A DNA stretch of 64,000 bases from Ziziphus jujuba (lineage: Eukaryota; Streptophyta; Magnoliopsida; Rosales; Rhamnaceae). The DNA is taken from NCBI RefSeq assembly GCF_031755915.1, contig NC_083386.1, positions 12,896,001 through 12,960,000 of the forward strand, given 5' to 3'. The notes under the pieces are model-generated. The model ran no database searches and had not been told where the DNA came from. It saw nothing but the letters and a program-made list of their open reading frames with translations. Positions 11,487 to 25,079 of the stretch are shown piece by piece (within the stretch, counting starts at the first letter, position 1; each line of letters begins with the position of its first letter). Position numbers and translations under genes: made by a program.

Positions 11487-12104
11487 ACAATTTCTCTATT
11501 AGGGAAATTAATCCTATAATCTTTTTATTAGCAAAAAAAATCCTATAATTTGATAAACAAAGTGCAGACAAAAGTGATATTATTATTTTTTGTCTTTTTT
11601 TGGCGGTGGACTTCTTTTTTGGGACAAAATTTTCAGAAATTAAAAATAAAATAAAAATTATTAGATTCCCGGAAAACCTCAACCTTCTCGTCTTTTTGCG
11701 AGAAAGGGGCCCAAAGTCCACATCCAAATGTATTATACATTCATGTCTCTAGGAGCAAGACAGCCAACTCCCTCCTACACAGAATCCGAAAATCTTCCAT
11801 AACCGCACCAATTTTTATCCGACACAACAAACTGCATAATTTTGGCCAATTCCTCATTTGCTACTCACCACCCAGTTGTGATCCTTAAAAAAATATTTAA
11901 TAAACAAAAAAGGAAAAAAAAAAAAACCAATGGCTAACATATCTATATCAAAATCAGAATAACCACAATGAAGAGGAAACTAATAAGAAATTAGTTAACC
12001 TTCACATGATTATCAACTATACGATGCTTTTTACTTACAAAAAAGGGAAAACAAAATGATGTTTGAATCACATATATGATTATATTAAATAGCGACCAAG
12101 TAGC
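11487..12104. other. Intergenic, no recognised gene
   Basis: AT-rich sequence with A-runs. Nothing recognisable on either strand. Confidence 0.4.
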
Positions 12105-13381
12105 ATGGTGTCACGGTCCCACCGTTCTAAGCGTACAACGGGGCCGTGCGGTGCTTACTTGCCCCTTGCTGGTAGTAAGCCAACCATTAATGTCCCTCGC
12201 AAGCAAATAACCCACACGATATTAGTATTGTGCATGCACCAAGCAAGCAATAAAATAAAGCATGTAATCACACAATCGTTAGAAAAGGGTCAGTAAATAA
12301 GGCAACAATACGATGAATTGGAAATGCGTTCGTTTTATTCGTTCTCGATGGAGAGAACAGCAGAGAGGTTTACAAGCACGCTATTAAAAGTTCTCACCTA
12401 TACTAGTGGTCTAGCCCAACAACTCGCCAACTAGCCACCCCCCTCCAAAGAGCTTATCGGGCTATTTTCATTCCGACAGGAATACATATCAAAATATGCG
12501 AGGAATCATAACGGCACTATTTCAAATAACAAAAGCTAGAAATCCAAGCAAGTGACCATGAGCTTGACTAATGACCCTAGATGAACTTGGCTTGGTATTT
12601 ACAATCAAAATGCAGAGGTGAGTGCGACTCTTACACATGGCATGTGACTCTGAAGCAGCATTTAATCTTTCTATATTAGTATGAATAGTACATGTGTTCC
12701 ATAATGATAATGGCTCTAGCCTTTAAAAGAAAAGTACTCTTGGGTATCCTTTTGTGTCTGTAAGTTTGTATTTAGCTGAACTTCAATAAACTCCTTGTTT
12801 GACCATTTTTCTCAATTTTTTGCATAACAGTATTCCTGTAGAAAGTTCACCGCCATATTATAGTGTAGCCAGGTTGGTATTTTATGAGATCTTGAGTTTT
12901 TTCTAATTTTAATTTAGGCATATCGAGCAGGGACGTTCGTAATATCAGTAAGCCACTGTTTCGTTCAGCTAGTGACTAATCTTACCACCCTCAAAGTAGA
13001 GCACCACATGCTAGTGCTTCATGTTAAAGCAATTGAAACAGAGGACCAAAATCTTTTTACTTTTCCTCCACCTTCACCTCAATAATTGTTCGAAAAAAGC
13101 CAAAAGTGGCTAAATTTTAACATTTCACTTCTTTTTATATTTGTACCTTTAATTATGTACCCTCCAATTCTTTCCAGGTTATCTTCTCTTTCCCATTCAA
13201 CACTTTTATAATTTCTTTTCTCATCCTTTTCCTTCAAAATTCAAATGGGTATCCAAGTTCAGAAGTAACTCTATCTACTCTTAGTATATATATATATATA
13301 TATGTATATATACAGTTTGCTTCTAAATGCATATATATATGATAATCACTAAATCATCCGCATAGTGCAAAAATGGTAGTG
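12105..13381. other. Possible LTR relic, then unassigned sequence
   Basis: 12107-12200 opens with 'tgtcacggtcccaccgttct' and a GC-rich stretch ('ggggccgtgcggtgcttact') unlike its AT-rich surroundings. The start is TG, as in many plant LTRs. No second copy exists in the window, and no primer site or purine tract was found, so this is only a suspicion. 12700-13381 contains a TA microsatellite (about 13287-13304) and no gene. Confidence 0.3.
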
Positions 13382-13903
13382 TCAGGACCTAATCTGGATC
13401 CTTTATCGGAACCTAGATAAATCCTAATCCTAGGAAAACCTTACTGAACCTTTTTACGAAAAATCCGACAGCATTTTTCCTAAAGGTTGGACATATTACA
13501 AAATTCTTTACCTAGAAACCACACTTCTAAAAGACACTATCTTAGTCCTCCCATCTTACTAGAAGAGATTCCATAATTTGCAGCACTTCATAATAAAACA
13601 AAATAAAGAACATGCAGAATATTGAATAAATAATAGTCTAATATAGTATACAGAGTATCATAAAGTTTACTATTAAGTATAAATTTTAATACAATACAAA
13701 GATGGGAATGAATATTACAAGATTGAAAGAAAAAAGGAAAAAGGCTTCTTGGAATTCAGCAACGAACAAAGACATAGAGCTCACTCTGAATGGTCAACAC
13801 CTACTAACCTAGGCTTGGGGGAACGGATTTAAAAACGGAAAAATAATGAAATGCTAATCATCCAAGCGAATAACCCAACTACTACATATACTATAATAAT
13901 AAA

Positions 13904-13946
<43 letters not shown>

Positions 13947-15379
13947 GACAATTTATAATAAATAAATAAATAAATCACTAAGTGGTTAAAAATAACGAAT
14001 AAATGAAAATAGGAGATTTTCTCTCAAAACCATCACAATTTCGCTCAATTGGAAAAGTTTCCTTTTTGAAAATTATTTTCAGAAAATTCATTACTTTTAT
14101 ACCCCAAAAATCAATGAAATAATAAATAAATAAAATACAAACAATTTAAAATTAAAATTGACATTGGAAATAATTTAATAACAAATAATTAAATTTAGAA
14201 TAAGTTATCATAAGATAAAATAAAATCATAAATAAATAAAATTTGTATTAAAAAAATTAGTGTAAAAGCAAAATTAACCTCAATAATTTATAAAATTTTG
14301 ATTAAATAAATCAATTAAATAATAAAAGAAATATTTTAATTAATTTAAAACATTCATTTGAAATAAATGGTAAAAATATAATAAAATTTATTTTAAAACA
14401 TCAAATTAAATTAAATAATAAAAACATGATAAAATACATTTTAAAACATCAATTTAATATAAATGATAAAAATATGATAAAATACATTTTAAAATATCAA
14501 TTTTAAATAAATGATAAAAACATGATTAAATAAATTTTAAAACATTTTTTTTTTAAATCATGTTGAGAAAACAATTCGCCACTATATAATAATTAGTGCC
14601 AGACAGTACCTAGTATCCTAAGTACCATTCTGACATGAAGGTTAAAAAGAAAAACTTACAAACAGTCACCTTGGCATCCCATTGGCATCGATGCTAATAA
14701 CAATCCTCCTGGCCATAGAGAGGGATGACTGATGCTCACTGTATATTATACTTGCCAACCCTCAGATCCATGACTCCTATAGGAAAACCATATATACTTG
14801 TGTGCTAATCAACAGATACAGCATAGAACATCAGTACGGTATGGTGCATCGAAAACTATAAAATTATAAATCTCATAAAATGCAATGGGTTTAGTATATC
14901 ATTTTAGACCCATAAAATTTCTCATTTCCTTTTAAACCATCGTCATAAATTGTTTAGATTAAATACACCAATTTTAACACAATAAAACTAAATCCATAAA
15001 TATTTAAAATCATAAATACAAATTTTGAGCACAATAATTTAATACAAATATTTTTCTTAAATCCTTAAAATTAATTTATACAAAAATTACATTAAAATCA
15101 CATAAAAATTTACATATACTTAAATTTGCATAAATACCTTTTTATTATGCACAATAAATTCAACAATAAAATTTAATAATAATTTAAAAATAATTTAAAA
15201 CCATAATTTCTTTAAAACAAAAGATATAAATTTGATGCAACACATATATTTAAATCAATATAAATTGACATCATAAATTTAAATAGCAATGTTATTAAAT
15301 ATTAAGCACATAATATTTTTTAAAATTCCAAATAAATGCATTTTATTTTACAAAATAAATATACAATAAATTCAATGTA
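13382..15379 (-). repeat. Ty3/gypsy LTR, minus orientation, 5' part missing
   Basis: Read on the minus strand it ends TTAGGTCCTGACA. It then shows, from right to left of the LTR, the same blocks as the plus-strand LTR at 16627-19739. These include the decagon of 'ctaccc/ggtcctga' motifs near 13400-13560, the 'gatgattagc' block near 13855, and the GC-richer module at about 14575-14850. It is more diverged and AT-drifted, with a long TA microsatellite (about 13910-13940). About 1.1 kb of the LTR start is absent. It passes directly into plus-strand integrase sequence near 15380. Confidence 0.75.
13910..13941. repeat. (TA)n microsatellite
   Basis: About 15 uninterrupted TA units inside the minus-strand LTR copy. 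Confidence 0.9.
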
Positions 15380-16580
15380 TTATTGGTGGATTGGCATGAA
15401 GAGAGAAGTGACAGATTTCGTATCAAAGTGTTTGATTTGTCAACAGGTGAAGGCAGAAAGACAGAAGCCTTCAGGGCTACTCCAACCCTTACCTATTCCC
15501 GTGTGGAAGTGGGAAGAACTCAACATGGACTTCGTATTCAAGCTTCCTCCCACACCTAGAAGGTACGACGGCATTTGGGTGATCATCGATCATCTTACCA
15601 AGTCAGCACACTTTCTACCTGTAAGAGAGCGCTTCTCACCCGAGAAATTGGCCCAATTGTTCATGCAACGTATTGTAAGTCTTCATGGAGTACCACTAGC
15701 CATCGTATCCGATCGAGATCCACGTTTTACTTCGCGACTATGGCGAAAGTTGGTTGATGCATTAGGAGCAAGACTTAACTACAGCACCGCCTTTCACTCG
15801 CAATCTGATGGACAAGCTGAGCGCACAATTCAGACATTAGAAGACATGCTAAGGTCTTGTGTTATGCAATTTCGCGGTAGTTGGGATGAACAATTGCCAT
15901 TGATAGAATTTGTCTACAATAACAGTTATCAAGCGAGTATTGGGATGTCCCCGTATGAAGCTTTATATGGGAGGCAGTGTCGGACACCTTTGTGCTGGAG
16001 TGAGGTAGGAGAAGAGAGACTCCTTGCAACGAATAATGCGGTCGGATCTGAGTATTTACGGATGACCTTGGACAAGGTGAAGATCATTAGGGATCGGTTG
16101 AAGGTTGCCCAAGATCGACAGAAGAGTTAGGCCGATGTCCGTAGAGGGGATTTGGAATTCGAAGTAGGAGATTGGGTATTCCTAAAGTTAACTCCATGGA
16201 AAGGAGTAGTACGCTTTGGTCGACGAGGTAAGTTGGGTCCTTGTTATATTGGGCCTTACGAAATTACGGAGAGGATTGGCCCTGTGGCTTATAGATTGGC
16301 ATTACCGGAAGAGCTAGCCTGAGTGCACAATGTGTTTGATGTTTCGATGCTACGGAAATACATTGCAGACCCCTCACACGTACTCGAGAGTCTGGACATA
16401 GAATTAAAGGAAGATCTTTCGTATGTGGAGCAACCAGTGCAGGTTTTGGATCGCGAGGAACGGGTGCTACGCAACAAGACTATTCCTCTAGTTAAAGTTT
16501 TATGGCGGAACCATTTAATCGAGGAAGCAACGTGGGAGCTCGAAGCGTAGATGCGTTATCAGTACCCTTATTTGTTCCAG
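15380..16580 (+). pseudogene. Ty3/gypsy (chromovirus-like) integrase with chromodomain, 3' end of pol
   Basis: The fragment starts inside the integrase zinc finger (CLICQQVKAE). The DDE core follows: MDFVFKLPPT with VIIDHLTKSAHF, then IVSDRDPRFTS, then SDGQAERTIQTLEDMLR. After a TAG at 16128-16130 the frame continues GDLEFEVGDWVFLK and GPYEITERIGPVAYRL, meets a TGA (16321-16323), and resumes VHNVFDVSMLRKY. It ends with VKVLWRNHLIEEATWELE, a chromodomain-like tail that in this family directs integration to heterochromatin. With two stops and no protease or RT, it cannot make a working polyprotein. It leads directly to the purine tract and LTR at 16627. Confidence 0.9.
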
Positions 16581-16611
16581 TGACGTGCGGAATTTCGAGG
16601 ATGAAATTCTT

Positions 16612-16626
16612 ATAAGGGGGGAAGGT
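16612..16626 (+). other. Gypsy polypurine tract
   Basis: The tract aaggggggaaggt directly precedes the LTR start TGTAACACCCC. It marks the priming site for plus-strand DNA and confirms orientation. Confidence 0.8.
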
Positions 16627-19600
16627 TGTAACACCCCGTCCCAAACCACATCGGAATTCGTGCACGTTGACCGAGGTTGACCGTTGACCGAGTGAGTCAA
16701 AAGTTGACTTTTTGTTCCAGTTGAAATTTTGAGTTGACCAGGGTACCGTAGCGAAGTGCATGATGCCCCGAGTTCGTAGACTAGTAGCACGTCGAAAACG
16801 GAGCTACGGTTTGAAAGTTATGGGCAAAACAAGTCAACCTGCAAACTGTCCAAAAGGTGTCGGAAGTTGACTTTTTATCGTTGTATAATTTTTATTTGAC
16901 TTTTGTATGGTTGTAAAGTACTCGTCGATACGAGTCCATAGACTAGCGGCACGCTTAAATCGGACATCTGGTTAAAAAGTTATAGACGTGTGAAGTTTGC
17001 CGGATACCGTAATATTTTATTATATTTGGCTTAAGTGCACAGTAACGCCACATGTCGTCACCTGAATGGTCCACGTGGATGAACAGTGTCACCACTGTGG
17101 CTTTTATTTGGCAAAAATCTCGGGGAGGAGAGAGAAAGAGAGAGAGGAGAGAGAGAAACGACCGGCCACTGGAATCGATAAATTTTCCGGCCGACCCTTG
17201 CTACACGCATCGGCCAGACGGAAGCGGCTCCCTATTTCGGGCCAAACCCCAAAATTTCACGACCGCCGGCCGCCGGACGCGCCCAGATCGAGCCGGTGAA
17301 GCTGGGCGGTAATTTTCCCCTCCACCCGCCGGCCACCGCCGTTTGACCCCTTTCCGGCCATTTTCAGGCTACACGCGCCAGCCACCCCTCACCACCTCCT
17401 CATTTCCAGCCAGCCCACCAAATTTCACGGCCACGGGACCTCCGGCGCGGCGGGATCGGAGCGTTTTCCGGTGAGGTGCCGAAAACCTTCAAACCCCGAT
17501 TTCTTCGCCGTCCGGCCTCCGTTTGCCTCACTGCCGGTCCAGTTGGAATCCTCTCCCTTTGATCTACAAAACCCCCAAAAATCTCAACCAACGGCCACCG
17601 CATACGCAGCCGCCGGCGACGGTTGCCGGTGACCACGGCGGCTCGCCGGAAGTCACTGTTCCAGCGAGTACCCAGTTGCACCGCCGGTCCCTGTCCACTG
17701 ATTCCGACCCCCTGAACCCAAATCGGGGGTCCTTTTCAGCCAATTCGCGATGGATTGAGAGGATCGAAGAGTTGAATCCTGAAAGCTTTCCGACGAGATT
17801 CCGGCCACCACCGGTTCGATCTCCGAAAAGTAAGACCGGATTTGTAATCCTCGTCGCTCAAGCTTCGATTCGGTATATTACTCGTCAACTTTGGTTGTCG
17901 TTTGTGTTTGCTCTCCGGGTACCCATTTGGGAGTTACCCGATTAAAATATTAATATTTTTGGTTTTGTGTATTGTGGATGTTTTAGGTGCACGTGCGAGT
18001 AGTGGAGTCGATCCTGCGGAGGATCTTGATTGAGATACGTGCTTAAGGTGAGTGGCCCACCTTCAAATTAATTTCGGGAATTAAATTTGTGAATATTTGG
18101 TATGATTTGAATATTTGAAAATTATATTCTATGTGTCAAATATTTAATTGATTATTGTGGAAATTATTGGTGGATTTATTTTGATTAAAGAAAATATGCA
18201 TTATATAAATTTATGCAAATGTGAAAATTATTTTATGGTATTGAGGATTGTGAAATTTTTGTGGTTTATACATTATTCTGGGCATGATTTGATTTTCAAA
18301 TATTTCAAGGAAAATATTTGTTTATATTGGTGACTTCAATTTTTATAAGTATGCCATGGAATATTATGTGATTCAATTTATTATATTTCAAAAAAATATT
18401 TTATGCTATTGGAAAAATTGGAATATTTAAATTGGTGGATTTGGGAGTTGGTGGATTTGAAATTAATGGAATTTATGACGTTGATTATAAAGAAATTGTG
18501 GAGAATTTCTGGGTTTAATTGGATGGAATAAACCCGGTATGTTTATGGAAAATTTGAAATTTTGAGATGTATTGATTTATGATTTTTAGATGCACCATAC
18601 ACGTATTGGTGTTCTGTTTATATGTGATATGGTTAGTGTGCACACGGATGTGATTAGCGCGCGGGTGGGTGTGAGTAGCGCGCAGGTGATTTCATGGGGT
18701 TGTCCTGTGGTTGCCATCGGATGAGGGTAGGCCGCCCCTCCATGGCCGGGACACCTGTTTGCAGCGGCGCGGTGGGACGCCACGCGACCGTATGCCGGTT
18801 TCTCTCTATAACCTCCTGTCTGGCGGTACCTTGGGACGCTGGGTACTGTTGGCGCCACTGGTATATAGTGGGTGCATCAAGTGATTTTCAGAACTGAGAT
18901 TTTAAAATAAATATTTTGAAACTGTATTGGAATTAAGAATATAATTAATACTGTTTTTGGTATTTATTTGAGTGGGGATTTTAAATTGGTTTAATTTTTT
19001 CCCTTTACTTAATTATTCAATAAATTAATTTCTTTTAATTATAAATTTTGGATGCTTGACTTATTATATTTTATTTGATATTTAGTTGAATAAATTGATG
19101 TCATGGTTTCCGGGAAATATGAATAAAGGGTTTTGTGAAAATGTTTTAAAAGGGGAAGTTTTCCAACCGAGAGAATTGTAAGGGTTTTGAGAGAAATTAT
19201 TATTTCCAATTAATTATTATTTATCTACTTTATTACCGTGGTATTATAATTGTATAGTAGATAGGGTCACTCACTGAGATGATTAGCATCTCACGTTTTT
19301 AAATTCTGTTCCCCTAGGTCCAGGTTGGGAGACGTTGATTGTCCGGGGCGAGCCCAACGTCTCAGTTCATTGCCGAAAGTCCAAGAAGTATTTCTTCCCT
19401 TTTTCCTCTCCATCTTGTATTGTTTCCTTATCTGTCATTTTATTAATTCCACATGTAATTGTATAATGCTCTGTATACTGTATTGGACAAGTAGTTATTA
19501 TTTATGCACTGAGTTACTGTTATTCTTTGAAGTGCTGTAAATTTGTGGAATCAATTTGTAGTATTGTGGGAGGAATAAGGGGATGATTATAGAAGTGTGT

Positions 19601-19739
19601 TTTCAGTGCAGGAAATTTTTGGTTAGTCCTACCCTTAGGGGAGGTGCTGCTGGATTTTCCGTTGGAAGGTTCGGTGGTATTTCCCTGGGATCAGGGCTTA
19701 TCTAGGATTCCGGGGAGGAATTTTGGATGAGTCCTGATA
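16627..19739 (+). repeat. Ty3/gypsy 3' LTR, about 3.1 kb, complete
   Basis: Begins TGTAACACCCC after a purine tract and ends GTCCTGATA (the family end is TCCTGACA). It is similar along its whole length to the solo LTR 59549-62742. It contains a GC-rich, CpG-rich block (about 17050-17940) with incidental open frames (17052-17312, 17523-17945), an AT-rich middle, a 290-bp GC-rich module bounded by GATGCACC/GGTGCATC (18589-18878), and a conserved end block. Splice-like 'aggtgagtggcc' occurs near 18046. An LTR this long is unusual for plants. Confidence 0.9.
18589..18878 (+). repeat. 290-bp GC-rich LTR module with inverted ends
   Basis: Starts GATGCACC and ends GGTGCATC, with further inverted similarity (GTATTGGTG against CACTGGTATA). 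It lies in AT-rich LTR sequence. Corresponding modules occur at 61601-61890 (also exactly 290 bp), about 14575-14850, 31488-31800 and, less well bounded, about 27480-27752 in the minus-strand LTRs. Confidence 0.6.
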
Positions 19740-20334
19740 GTTGATTTCTTATTGAAAATAAACCCTTAAATAGGCTAAGAGCACAAAACAAAAACCCTAA
19801 AACAGACATGTAAAATTCGGCCATAAGGAAAGAAGTATTGTGTGGCCGAAATTGATACTTTCCTAAACTAATTTAGATTAATTAATTCTTTTATTTTGAA
19901 TTAGGAATTAATTAATTTACAATGAAAATAATACAATAATAAATTTCCTAAGTTGATTTGTCCAGCAAATAAATAAATAGAAACCAAATAAGAGACTAAT
20001 TTCCTAAAATAAAAAGTCAAAATCAAATTAGGAAACTAATTGACTATTTTTCTAACTAAGCTATCTTTACCAATCTTTGGCCAATTTAAGCGCTAAATCA
20101 ACTTCTCTATGCCATTTAGGATGCCAAATAAGATTATTATTGAGTCCCACATGTTGCCCTTGATTGGAACAAAGAAAAAATGCCAACTCAGGAAAATACA
20201 ATAAAGCCAGCAACAAATCCAGCAATTTTCGGCCAAAACTCCTCCTATGCACACGAGCCCATTTTGGTTGCCTTTGATTCTTCCTTGGCTTGATTCCATG
20301 ACCTCTTAGTGATATTCAATGAATTCACGAATTG
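19740..20334. other. Segment between two LTR ends, possible minus-strand LTR relic
   Basis: AT-rich, with many 'aggaaatta/taattaattcc' motifs. On the minus strand a 'cctatttaaggg' TATA-like block resembles the style of the LTR near 25360 ('gcctataaatagg'). It may be a relic of that retroelement family inserted here. The open frames at 20067-20299 on the minus strand have no recognisable domain. Confidence 0.35.
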
Positions 20335-20606
20335 TTGTATTTCATGTTTATTAAATTATTTTTAATATATGCATTGATATTTATTTTTGTTATCGAAATG
20401 CTGCCAATTGTGGAATTTATTATAGTAAGGTGGGAGGGATAAATTGGTATGATATAGGAGTGCATTTTCGTGCAGGTAATTTTTGGGACATGCTCTACCC
20501 TTAGGGTAGATGCTGTCGGATTTTCCTTAGAACGGTATGGTAGTATTTTCCTTGGGACTAGAACTTGCCTAGGGTTCCGGGAAGGGATCCTGCGTGTCCT
20601 AATAGA
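20335..20606 (+). repeat. Gypsy LTR 3'-end fragment
   Basis: Follows the order of blocks in 19480-19739: 'atgctgccaattgtggaattt', 'gtgggaggga', 'tgctctaccctta', 'atgctgtcggattttcc', 'cttgcctagggttccgg', 'gtgtcctaata'. It is a diverged last 270 bp of the same 3.1 kb LTR family. Confidence 0.75.
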
Positions 20607-20759
20607 GTCTATAGCCTGAAGAAGAGCATGTTAACGTCAAGTGGAAACTTGGAAGGAGATAAAACAAGTCATAAGGAAAACTGTTTGTCCTTAGTCACTA
20701 CTATAGAATGCTCTATCAAAAGCTTCAATCATTGTTATAGGGTAGTAAAAGTGCGGAAG

Positions 20760-23700
20760 ATTATTATAAAGAGATGGAGGTTATCATGATGAAGGCTGAC
20801 ATTGTGGATGATTCTGACGACTACCATGGCAAGATTTTTAGCTAGCTTGAACAAGAGATTGCCAACCAATTTGAATTGCAACATTATGTAGAGATGAATG
20901 ATATATTGCATATCGCAATCAAAATTGAGCAACAGTTAAAGAGAAGGGGTACTATCACCACATGGCTAGGTCTAGTCCAGCAAGTTGAAGATCAAATCCC
21001 ACCTATGAGAAAGCATCTAAGTCGAAACAAGAGGAAAAAGCACTAAATAAGCCTAATTCTGGTCTGAAAACCGAAACTCCTACTTTAGCCAAATAAGTTA
21101 GTAAAACCTATCTTATCTAGAAATCGAGATATTTTATGCTTTAAATGTCAAGGTAGAGGGTACATTATAAGCCAATATCCAAATAGAAGAATCATGGTAC
21201 TTAAAGATAATTGGGATATTGAGACTTAGGATAAAGAGGATAAGTTAGATGATGAGTTAATGCCAGCACTGGAGGACAACATTGATGAAAATGAAGAGGA
21301 ATCACAATGCAAGTACCCGATGAAGGGAGATTTAGGTTTAGTTACGAGAAAAGCCCAACAATTTATAAAGATGAAAATCAAGTACAACGAACGAACATCT
21401 TCCATATAAAATGTATAATCAAAGATAAAATATTTAGTATGATAATTGATAGAGGAATTTGTGCTAATGTAGCTTGCACTGTTATGGTTGAAAAATTAGG
21501 TTTAACAACTATTAAGTATGCTGATCCTTATAAAATTACAATGATTAAATGATAATAGGAAAGTTAAGAGTTAATAAACAAGTAAACGTAAAATTTAGCA
21601 TTGATGATTATGAGGATAAAGTGCTTTGTGATGTTGTACCTATGCATGCGAGACACATATTGTTGGGTAGACCTTGGCAATTTGATAAGGATACTAAACA
21701 CCATGGTTGAGCAAATAAAATTGTGTTTTCTTACAAAGGTGATAAGATTGTGCTGATACCATTAACTCTTAAAGAGGTTTTTGAAAACCAGCTGAAATGC
21801 AACGAAGGAGAGAGGTTGAGCAACAATAAAAGGTCGAATCCACCATTCCCATGGCCAAGAGAGATCACACAGACCCTATAGATAATTTTCACCATGTGGC
21901 CGAATGACATTTCAAGGGTAAGTTAGGTAAGTCCATAAAGATGATAGAAAAAGAAAAGAAAAAGAAAGAAAAAAGAAAAAAAAGGTTTTTTGCAAAAACA
22001 AGTGAGATCAAGAGAGCTTTCTTATATAAAAAGTCTATGTTTTTAATGATGTATAAGGAAGCTTATTTGAATCATTTAGCTTGCCTTGATGATCTTGTAC
22101 TTCTTAGTTCTGTAGCTTCTCTTTTGTAAAAGTTTTATGATATCTTTCCTGAAGACATACCAAGTGGACTTCCATCAATTAGAGGATCGAGCATCAAATT
22201 AACTTTTTTCGAGGTGTAACAATTCCTAATTGACTAGCATATAGAAGTAATCCTGAGGAAAGAAGGAGCTTCAATGTTAGGTAAGTGAATTGTTAAAAAA
22301 AAGGTTATATTAGAGAAAGCATGAGTCCATGTGTTGTTCCAGTATTATCAGCCCCTAAAAAAGATAGAACATGGAGAATGTGTATTGATTATAGGGCTAT
22401 TAACAATATAATTGTTAAGTTTAGGCATTCTATCCCTAGGTTAAATGATATGTTTGATGAGTTATATGATATATACATGCTTTCTAAGATTGAGTGGTTA
22501 TAATCAATACACATGAAAAAAGATGGTGAGTGGAAAACTACCTTTAAAACAAAACACGGATTATATAAGTGGTTGGTTATGTCATTTGGATTAACTAATG
22601 TCGTAGCATTTTTATGATATCAGTGAACCATGTTTTGTGTGCTTTTATTAGTAAGTTTGTGGTTGTGTATTTTGATGACATTCTTGTATATGGTAGGAGT
22701 TTAGAAGAACATGTAGAACATTCTAGACTAGTTTTAAAAGTTCTTAGGAAAAAACGGTTGCTTGTTAATCTTAAAAAGTATAATTTTTGTCAATCTGTGG
22801 TTGTCTTTTTAGCTTTTATAATAAGTGTTGTAGGTACTAAAGTTGGTTAAGAGAAGGTTAAGGCCATTCAAGAGTGGCCCATGCCAACTTCAATCACAAA
22901 TGTTAGGAGCTTTCACGAGTTAACTAGCTTTTATAGAAGGTTTATTAAATATTTTAGTACCAGTACTGCACCTTTGATAGAAGTTATCAAGAAGAGTGTA
23001 GGTTTCCACTGGGAAGAAAAATAAGAAAAGTCCTTTAATTTGTTGAAGGAAAAACTTACTAATGCTCCTTTATTAGTTTTACCTAACTATTCAAAAACTT
23101 TGAGATTGAATGTGATGCCTCAGGAATAGGTATAGGTGCTATTTTGATGCAAGAACGAAGAGTCATCGCATATTTTAGTGAGAAGCTAAGTGGGACAATC
23201 TTAAACTATCATACTTTTGATGAAGAGTTATATGTGTTGATTTGAGCTTTGGAAACATGGTAGCACTATTTATGGCCAAACGAATTTGTGATCCATATTG
23301 ATCATGAATCTTTGAAGTACATAAAAGAACAAGGTAAGCCTAATAGAAGACATAGTAAATGGATAGAATTCATTGAAACTTTTCCCTATATCATTCGCCA
23401 CAAGCAAGGTAAGGAAAATATTATGGCTGATGCATTATCCCACATGTATGTATTACTTTCCACTTTAAGTGCTAGTTGCTTAGGTTTGAACAAATTAAAA
23501 GTTTGTATGCATGTGATAATGATTTTGGTGAAATTTACAAATTTTGTGAAAAGCATTGTGATGGAAAATTTTATAGATTTGAGGGATACTTATTTAGGGA
23601 GAATAAACTTTGTATTCCATCATATAGTTCATTTGAGCTGTTAGTGAAGGAATCACATGGGGGTGGTCTTAGGGACACATTATAGCAGCTAAAATTTTGG

Positions 23701-24840
23701 CTATTCTATAAAAGCATTTTTATTGGCCACACATAAAAAGAGATGTTGAGAAGGTTTGTGAGAGATGCATTAAGTTTAAGAAGCCAAAATCACGTTTACA
23801 ACCCCATCGGTTGTATATGCCTTTGCCTATTCCATCTTATCTATGGATAGATATTTCTATGGACTTTGTATTAGGTTTTCCTAGGACAAAATGTAAAAAG
23901 GACTCTATTTTTGTTGTCGTGGATAGATTTTCTAAAATCACACACTTCATTGTATGTAACAAAACTGATGATGCATCTTATGCTGCTGATTTGTTCTTTA
24001 AAGAAGTTGTTAGATTGCATGGTATGCCTAAAACAATTGTATCCAATAGAGATGCTAAGTTCCTATGTTATTTTTGGAAAATATTGTGGGCAAAGTTATG
24101 TACTAAATTATTATTCTCTACTACTTGTCATCCACAAACAAATGGTCAAACTGAAGTAGTGAATAGGACTTTGTCTATATTGTTGCATGCTTTAATTGGT
24201 AGAAATATTAAAATTTGGGAAGATTTTTTGCCTCATGTAGAATTTGCATATAATAAGACTATGCATTCTGCTACAAAATATTCTCCTTTTGAAATTGTAT
24301 ATGGTACGAATCCTTTAACTCCATTAGACACAACACCTTTGCCTATGAGTGAACATACTAATCTTGATGGAAAGAAACAGGCAAAATTTGTGAAGCAGAT
24401 ATATGAGAAGGCATGTGCAAACATTGTAAGAAAAATGGAACATATGCACATGTAGCTAATAAAGGCCGAACGCCTATGGTGTTTGAACTTGGAGATTGGG
24501 TTTGGCTGCATATAAGGAAAGAAAGATTTCTAGTCCAACGGAAGTCTAAGCTTATGCTAAGAGAATATGAACCTTTCTAAGTGTTGAAGAGACTAAATGA
24601 TAATGCATATCGTTTCGATCTGTCAGGAGAGTATAATTTTAATGTTACCTTTAATGTTTTTGACTTTGATTTGAGGACAAATCCTTTGCAAGGGGAAGGG
24701 AATGATGAGGACATGCCTAGGAGTATAATAAGCTATAGCCAATATCCTATGCAATTCAAGACAGGACCAATAGTGCGAGCTTAAGCTAAAAGATTCAGAG
24801 AAGCACTAAATGGTTTAATCTAGAAGGTGTTTAGCTCTCA
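20760..24840 (+). pseudogene. Ty3/gypsy gag-pol polyprotein, decayed
   Basis: The gag end is at about 20775-20945 (LEQEIANQFELQHYVEMND after a stop, then IKIEQQLKRRG). A zinc knuckle CFKCQGRGY lies near 21140. An aspartic protease block is at 21307-21552, with catalytic DTG/DSG changed to DRG. Reverse transcriptase occupies 22320-22860 ([37 protein letters not shown]). RNase H with [15 protein letters not shown] and [12 protein letters not shown] lies at 23000-23460. Integrase lies at 23740-24450 ([42 protein letters not shown]). Basic C-terminal residues run to about 24840. Numerous stops and small indels show it is inactive. The RT active-site YFDD is still readable. It is a different family from the 3.1 kb LTR element. 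Confidence 0.9.
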
Positions 24841-25079
24841 GGGGAAATTCACTGCTGAAGGTGAATCAAGGATGGTCCAATGTATAGGATTACACAGTCA
24901 AATCCATGAAAAAAAGCCTTTGTTGACTTGGCACAATGATGTGGTATCTTGTATAAGTGGCATAGTAATGTGGCAACCATAGGATGATGTGGCAATGTCA
25001 TACGGCATCTTACGTGACATTTATGCAGATATGATAAACTTCAAGACCAAATTGACTTTTCTTGGTGTCCAAGTTATTA
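24841..25079 (+). other. 3' end of gypsy internal region
   Basis: Degenerate sequence continuing from the polyprotein tail, including repeated 'gatgtggcaatgtcata' type motifs. No separate gene is seen. Confidence 0.35.
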
